A DNA stretch of 16,181 bases, taken from positions 1-16,181 of the forward strand of contig JAVBVZ010000035.1 of the NCBI GenBank assembly GCA_036679405.1, in the 5' to 3' direction. This document shows, in pieces, positions 13,703-16,181 of the stretch; position 1 is the first letter of the stretch; each line of letters starts with the position of its first letter. The notes beneath the pieces were generated by a model, which searched no databases, was not told the DNA's origin, and saw nothing but the letters and a program-made list of their open reading frames with translations. The DNA comes from JAEYKI01 sp036679405. Its GTDB lineage: Bacteria; Bacillota; Clostridia; Christensenellales; Christensenellaceae. Both the position numbers and the translations under genes were made by a program.

Positions 13703-15237
13703 TTTGTTTCCTCCTTTTTTTGAATGCTTTTTTCATCATTTTTCATCATATTTTTTAAATTTTTATATAATTCAAGGTACTTTTTGTAGACCTGGTCATA
13801 TGTTTTAAAGTTTTCCGCGGACGGATCAATCTTTCCGGTCACATGCACCATGCTTGTAATGGCTTCATGAAAACTCCTGTAACGCCTTGCGCCGACTGCC
13901 GAAATAATCGCACAGCCCAAAACACCGGCGTAAAAGGACTGTTCTGTCAACAAAATCGGTTTGCCGGTCACATCACTGATAATCTGGAGCCAAAGCGTAT
14001 TCAGTGTGACACCGCCGCATCCGCGAATCACATCTATCTCCACTTCCTTTGTCTGCATGGTTTCCAGTATATTGCGCATCCCAAAGGCAATTCCCTCTAA
14101 AATAGCACGGTAGATATGGGCTTTCGAGTGCTTAAGGGTAAGTCCGTAAATAACACCTTTGGCCATCGGATCTTTATAGGGCGTCCTGTTTCCCTGGAAA
14201 TAATCAAGAAGCAGCAGCCCTTCGCTTCCGATCAGGATATCCGAGGCCGCATTTTCCATTATTTTATAAGGATTTTCGCCCTTCACGTCAAATTCCTGTA
14301 AAAACCATTTTGTGATCGACCCCGCCGATACCTGTCCGCCTTCCAGACAATACAGGTCCGGAATAATAGCATCCTTATAAGGGCCCCAAATACCGTCTTT
14401 GAAAACCGGCCGGTCCACCACCGCAAGATGCACAAAACTGGTGCCCATGACCGCGCCCATGTCGCCGGGCCTGCATACGCCAAGGCCGATCATACAGGTA
14501 TGTGCGTCAATGCCGCCTTGGTATACTGTTAAATTTTCCGGCAGGAAGAAACGCCGGCTGATTTGTGCGGATACCTTTCCGACTTCTTCGCCCTGCCTAA
14601 TAATGTCCAGATTGATCTTGTCCCGGTAATCCTGTAAACCGATCCTGCTGAAGAACGCATCCGAAAACCCGCCCTTTTCTTCCACATAATTGCCCTTACA
14701 GGTAGACTGGCTGATTGAAGAACACCATCTGTTTGTTAAGTAATGATTGATGTAATCCTGAAGTTCAACAATCCTGTCCGCCTTCTCATAAATATCCGGG
14801 CGCTTTTCCTTGATCCATAAAAGTTTTGGAATAAACCATTCCACCGATTCTTCATTGCCGCAATACCTCAAAATATCGTCATGCGTCTCATTGATCTTTT
14901 CCGCCTGCTGTTTTGCACGATTGTCCATCCATATGATTGCATGTCCCAAAGGCGTGCCGCTTTCATCCACGGCTATTACCGTGGACGCCGTGCTGCAGAC
15001 GGACACCCCTCTGATTTTTTTAAAATCTTCCGGGCCAATTTTGTTGTAGCATTCTTCAACGGCACACGCCATGGCGGTGATCCAATGTTCCGGATCCTGT
15101 TCAGCCCATCCAAGACAAGGATAAAACGTTTCATACCCCTCTTCTCCAATAGCTGCAACATTGCCGGTTTCATCAAAAATGCCGCATCTGACCCCCTGCG
15201 TCCCAAAATCCAAACCCATATACAAGCTGCTAAACAT
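13693..15237 (-). CDS. FGGY-family carbohydrate kinase
   Basis: A 514-residue two-domain ATP-dependent sugar kinase, typical length for the family. The N-terminal phosphate motif GLDFGTQGVR is at 8-17. WMDNRA (103-108) binds sugar. The catalytic base is probably Asp244 in QGGIDAH. MGTSFVH (264-270) and GCGGVTLNTLWLQI (407-420) line the ATP site. SFYAGVLGCAI (434-444) matches the second FGGY signature. The sequence resembles ribulokinase/xylulokinase-like members more than glycerol kinase, and LsrK-like action on autoinducer-2 cannot be excluded. The last 14 residues (KSIQKKEETKCC region) are Lys/Glu-rich because they are encoded by the ribosome site of the SDR gene, which the end overlaps by ten bases. 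The ATG at 15235-15237 has AAGGAG 9 bases upstream. It is the first gene of the operon. Confidence 0.92.
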   Translation of the reverse strand: MFSSLYMGLDFGTQGVRCGIFDETGNVAAIGEEGYETFYPCLGWAEQDPEHWITAMACAVEECYNKIGPEDFKKIRGVSVCSTASTVIAVDESGTPLGHAIIWMDNRAKQQAEKINETHDDILRYCGNEESVEWFIPKLLWIKEKRPDIYEKADRIVELQDYINHYLTNRWCSSISQSTCKGNYVEEKGGFSDAFFSRIGLQDYRDKINLDIIRQGEEVGKVSAQISRRFFLPENLTVYQGGIDAHTCMIGLGVCRPGDMGAVMGTSFVHLAVVDRPVFKDGIWGPYKDAIIPDLYCLEGGQVSAGSITKWFLQEFDVKGENPYKIMENAASDILIGSEGLLLLDYFQGNRTPYKDPMAKGVIYGLTLKHSKAHIYRAILEGIAFGMRNILETMQTKEVEIDVIRGCGGVTLNTLWLQIISDVTGKPILLTEQSFYAGVLGCAIISAVGARRYRSFHEAITSMVHVTGKIDPSAENFKTYDQVYKKYLELYKNLKNMMKNDEKSIQKKEETKCC

Positions 15238-15258
15238 ATTCTGATTCTCCTTATTTAC

Positions 15259-15281
15259 TTTAAAGCATTCCCTGCTTTAAA
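15259..15281. repeat. Perfect inverted repeat before the kinase gene, candidate operator
   Basis: Nine-base arms TTTAAAGCA and TGCTTTAAA flank a 5-base centre. It lies directly upstream of the kinase ribosome site (15247-15252). It could be a repressor operator or a 5' leader hairpin. Confidence 0.5.
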
Positions 15282-15336
15282 AAATGATTGCTTTTTTTAA
15301 GGGACGTCTGATCAAACAGATGGTTACAGGCTGTTT

Positions 15337-15354
15337 TGAAAAAACCCGTTTTCA
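15337..15354. repeat. Imperfect palindrome, candidate regulator site
   Basis: Arms TGAAAA and TTTTCA flank the centre AACCCG. It resembles LacI-family or catabolite-control operators in its outer halves, but the spacing is two to four bases longer than a standard cre site, so the assignment is weak. Confidence 0.3.
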
Positions 15355-15396
15355 TCTCCACAGCCTTTTTAAGGCTTTTGCATTCCCTTGCCGTAC

Positions 15397-15524
15397 TTTT
15401 TATGAAATTATTCTTATATATTTGAGAAAATTCTTATAATAATATATATTCGACGCTATATAGCCTTCTCCTGCATATTTTATGCGATATTTTTGCTTAT
15501 TTTTTTATTTTTTATGAAATTATT
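15397..15524. repeat. Pair of 16-base direct repeats in the operon leader
   Basis: The sequence TTTTTATGAAATTATT occurs at 15397-15412 and again at 15509-15524, 112 bases apart. The second copy ends 35 bases before the insertion sequence edge. Low base complexity means chance cannot be excluded. Confidence 0.45.
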
Positions 15525-15558
15525 TTCACAATCAGATAAAACAAAAGGACGATTAGCC

Positions 15559-15585
15559 TGACCTGACCCCAATTTTCGCAAATCA
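15559..15585. repeat. Probable terminal inverted repeat of the IS3-family element
   Basis: Begins TGACCTGACCCC and lies just past the transposase stop. IS3-family ends usually start with TG and have a similar C-run. The partner repeat is outside the window, so this rests on resemblance and position. Confidence 0.55.
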
Positions 15586-15591
15586 GAAATG

Positions 15592-16181
15592 TTAGGAATC
15601 ACCCGAAATCTTCAAAGCATATTCATTCGGGGTCAAATTATTCAGGGACATATGCGGCCTGATATGGTTATATGTAAGCCGCCAGTCCTCAATGAGCTCC
15701 TTTGCTTCGGACAGATTACGGAACCAATGCTGGTTAAGGCACTCTGTTCGGAATTTTCCATTGAAGCTTTCTATATATCCATTTTGCATCGGCTTTCCCG
15801 GATCAATAAATATATGATCTACTTTGTGGTCATAAGCCCATTCATTCATGATATTACTTGTAAATTCCGAACCGTTATCCGTAAGGATTTCTTTGGGCAT
15901 ACCACGGAAAATAGCCAACCGATTCAATACTGCAGTTACTTTTCGCCCGGTAATGGAACTGTCTGTTTCCAAAGCCAGGCATTCTCTGGTGACTTCATCA
16001 ATCACTGTCAGCACACGAATATTGGATCCGAAGCGCGTCTTATCACTCACAAAATCCATCGACCATCGTTCATTGGCTTTAGATATTTCCCGATTCGGCA
16101 TACCGCGTTTCTCGTATTTTTTCTTTTTGCTTCTCTTGGGCAGTGCCAGTCCTGCGGCTTTGTACAGTCGATACGTCCTTT
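15592..16181 (-). CDS. IS3-family transposase OrfB (partial, runs off the window)
   Basis: The open frame continues upstream of the ATG at 16099-16101 to the window edge. It encodes RTYRLYKAAGLALPKRSKKKK-like sequence, the usual segment before the catalytic core, so the ATG is not the true start. The rve integrase core is intact. Counting from that ATG, the catalytic triad is Asp16 (SMDFVSD), Asp75 (LTDNGSEF) and Glu111 (YIESFNGKFR), with exactly 35 residues between the last two, the DD35E spacing of the IS3 family. The C-terminus NHIRPHMSLNNLTPNEYA is also characteristic. The protein cuts and joins the element ends. It is normally made as an OrfAB fusion by -1 frameshifting, but that site lies outside the window. 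Nothing seen suggests inactivation. Confidence 0.92.
   Translation of the reverse strand, partial: RTYRLYKAAGLALPKRSKKKKYEKRGMPNREISKANERWSMDFVSDKTRFGSNIRVLTVIDEVTRECLALETDSSITGRKVTAVLNRLAIFRGMPKEILTDNGSEFTSNIMNEWAYDHKVDHIFIDPGKPMQNGYIESFNGKFRTECLNQHWFRNLSEAKELIEDWRLTYNHIRPHMSLNNLTPNEYALKISGDS

Larger units (their letters stand above)
15238..15558 (-). promoter_or_regulatory. AT-rich leader and regulatory region of the carbohydrate operon
   Basis: This 321-base stretch has no convincing gene. It is strongly AT-rich, especially 15395-15540. It holds a perfect 9+5+9 inverted repeat (15259-15281), an imperfect palindrome (15337-15354), a 6-bp hairpin AGCCTT/AAGGCT (15362-15376), the palindrome GCTATATAGC (15455-15464), paired ATTCTTATA copies (15410-15418 and 15430-15438) and a 16-base direct repeat (15397-15412 and 15509-15524). 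I could not choose one sigma-A promoter with confidence. Several TATA-like hexamers occur without a matching -35. Confidence 0.55.
15559..16181 (-). mobile_element. IS3-family insertion sequence, right-hand part only
   Basis: The element contains an OrfB-type DDE transposase reading out of the window and a probable terminal inverted repeat beginning TGACCTGACCCC at 15559-15570, a typical IS3-family end. The other end, OrfA, and hence the target duplication and full length, are outside the window. The exact boundary could be a few bases off. Confidence 0.8.

Overview
The window looks like a piece of chromosome from a low-to-mid G+C Bacillota bacterium, most likely a gut-type clostridium. Support: strong AGGAGG-type Shine-Dalgarno sites, short hairpin-plus-U-run terminators after almost every unit, lipoprotein signal peptides with Q/E/S/T-rich linkers, an RsgI-type anti-sigma factor, and a PhoP-type box made of 11-bp phased repeats. 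Assignment below class level is not possible from the sequence alone. Every well-supported gene lies on the minus strand. The one exception is the last few codons of a probable plus-strand gene at the left edge, which ends in its own terminator facing the thioredoxin gene.

Layout, left to right (transcription runs right to left). 1-113: tail of a plus-strand gene and its terminator. 188-770: single thioredoxin gene with its own promoter and terminator. 742-2474: a two-gene regulatory unit, an ECF-type sigma factor followed with stop/start overlap by a single-pass RsgI-like anti-sigma factor carrying an Asn-Pro autoproteolysis-type site. 2518-4173: a NapH/NosR-like membrane iron-sulfur protein overlapping a membrane-anchored extracytoplasmic protein with two similar repeats. 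4218-4970: a DUF2202 ferritin-like lipoprotein. 5049-6276: a YibE/F-family membrane protein. 6325-8098: a secreted lipoprotein alkaline phosphatase behind a very regular Pho-box-like array. 8129-15252: a six-gene carbohydrate operon in the order FGGY kinase, SDR dehydrogenase, sugar-binding lipoprotein, double ABC ATPase, permease, permease. 15238-15558: an AT-rich leader with palindromes and direct repeats. 15559-16181: the right-hand end of an IS3-family insertion sequence that runs off the window.

How the parts work together. The right half encodes uptake of a sugar or polyol by an RbsABC/LsrACDB-like importer with two different permeases. Oxidation by the SDR enzyme followed by phosphorylation by the FGGY kinase is a likely route (inference), with a polyol or deoxysugar as possible substrate. 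The phosphatase is probably induced by phosphate starvation. The left half has an envelope and redox flavour: membrane electron-transfer protein, extracytoplasmic partner, ferritin-like lipoprotein, thioredoxin, and a membrane-signal sigma/anti-sigma pair.

The most interesting points are the phased Pho-box array, the ECF/RsgI-like pair with its sensor-less Q/E-rich tail, the repeat protein coupled to the NapH-like gene, and a perfect hairpin between the binding-protein and ATPase genes that lacks a U-run on the transcribed strand.
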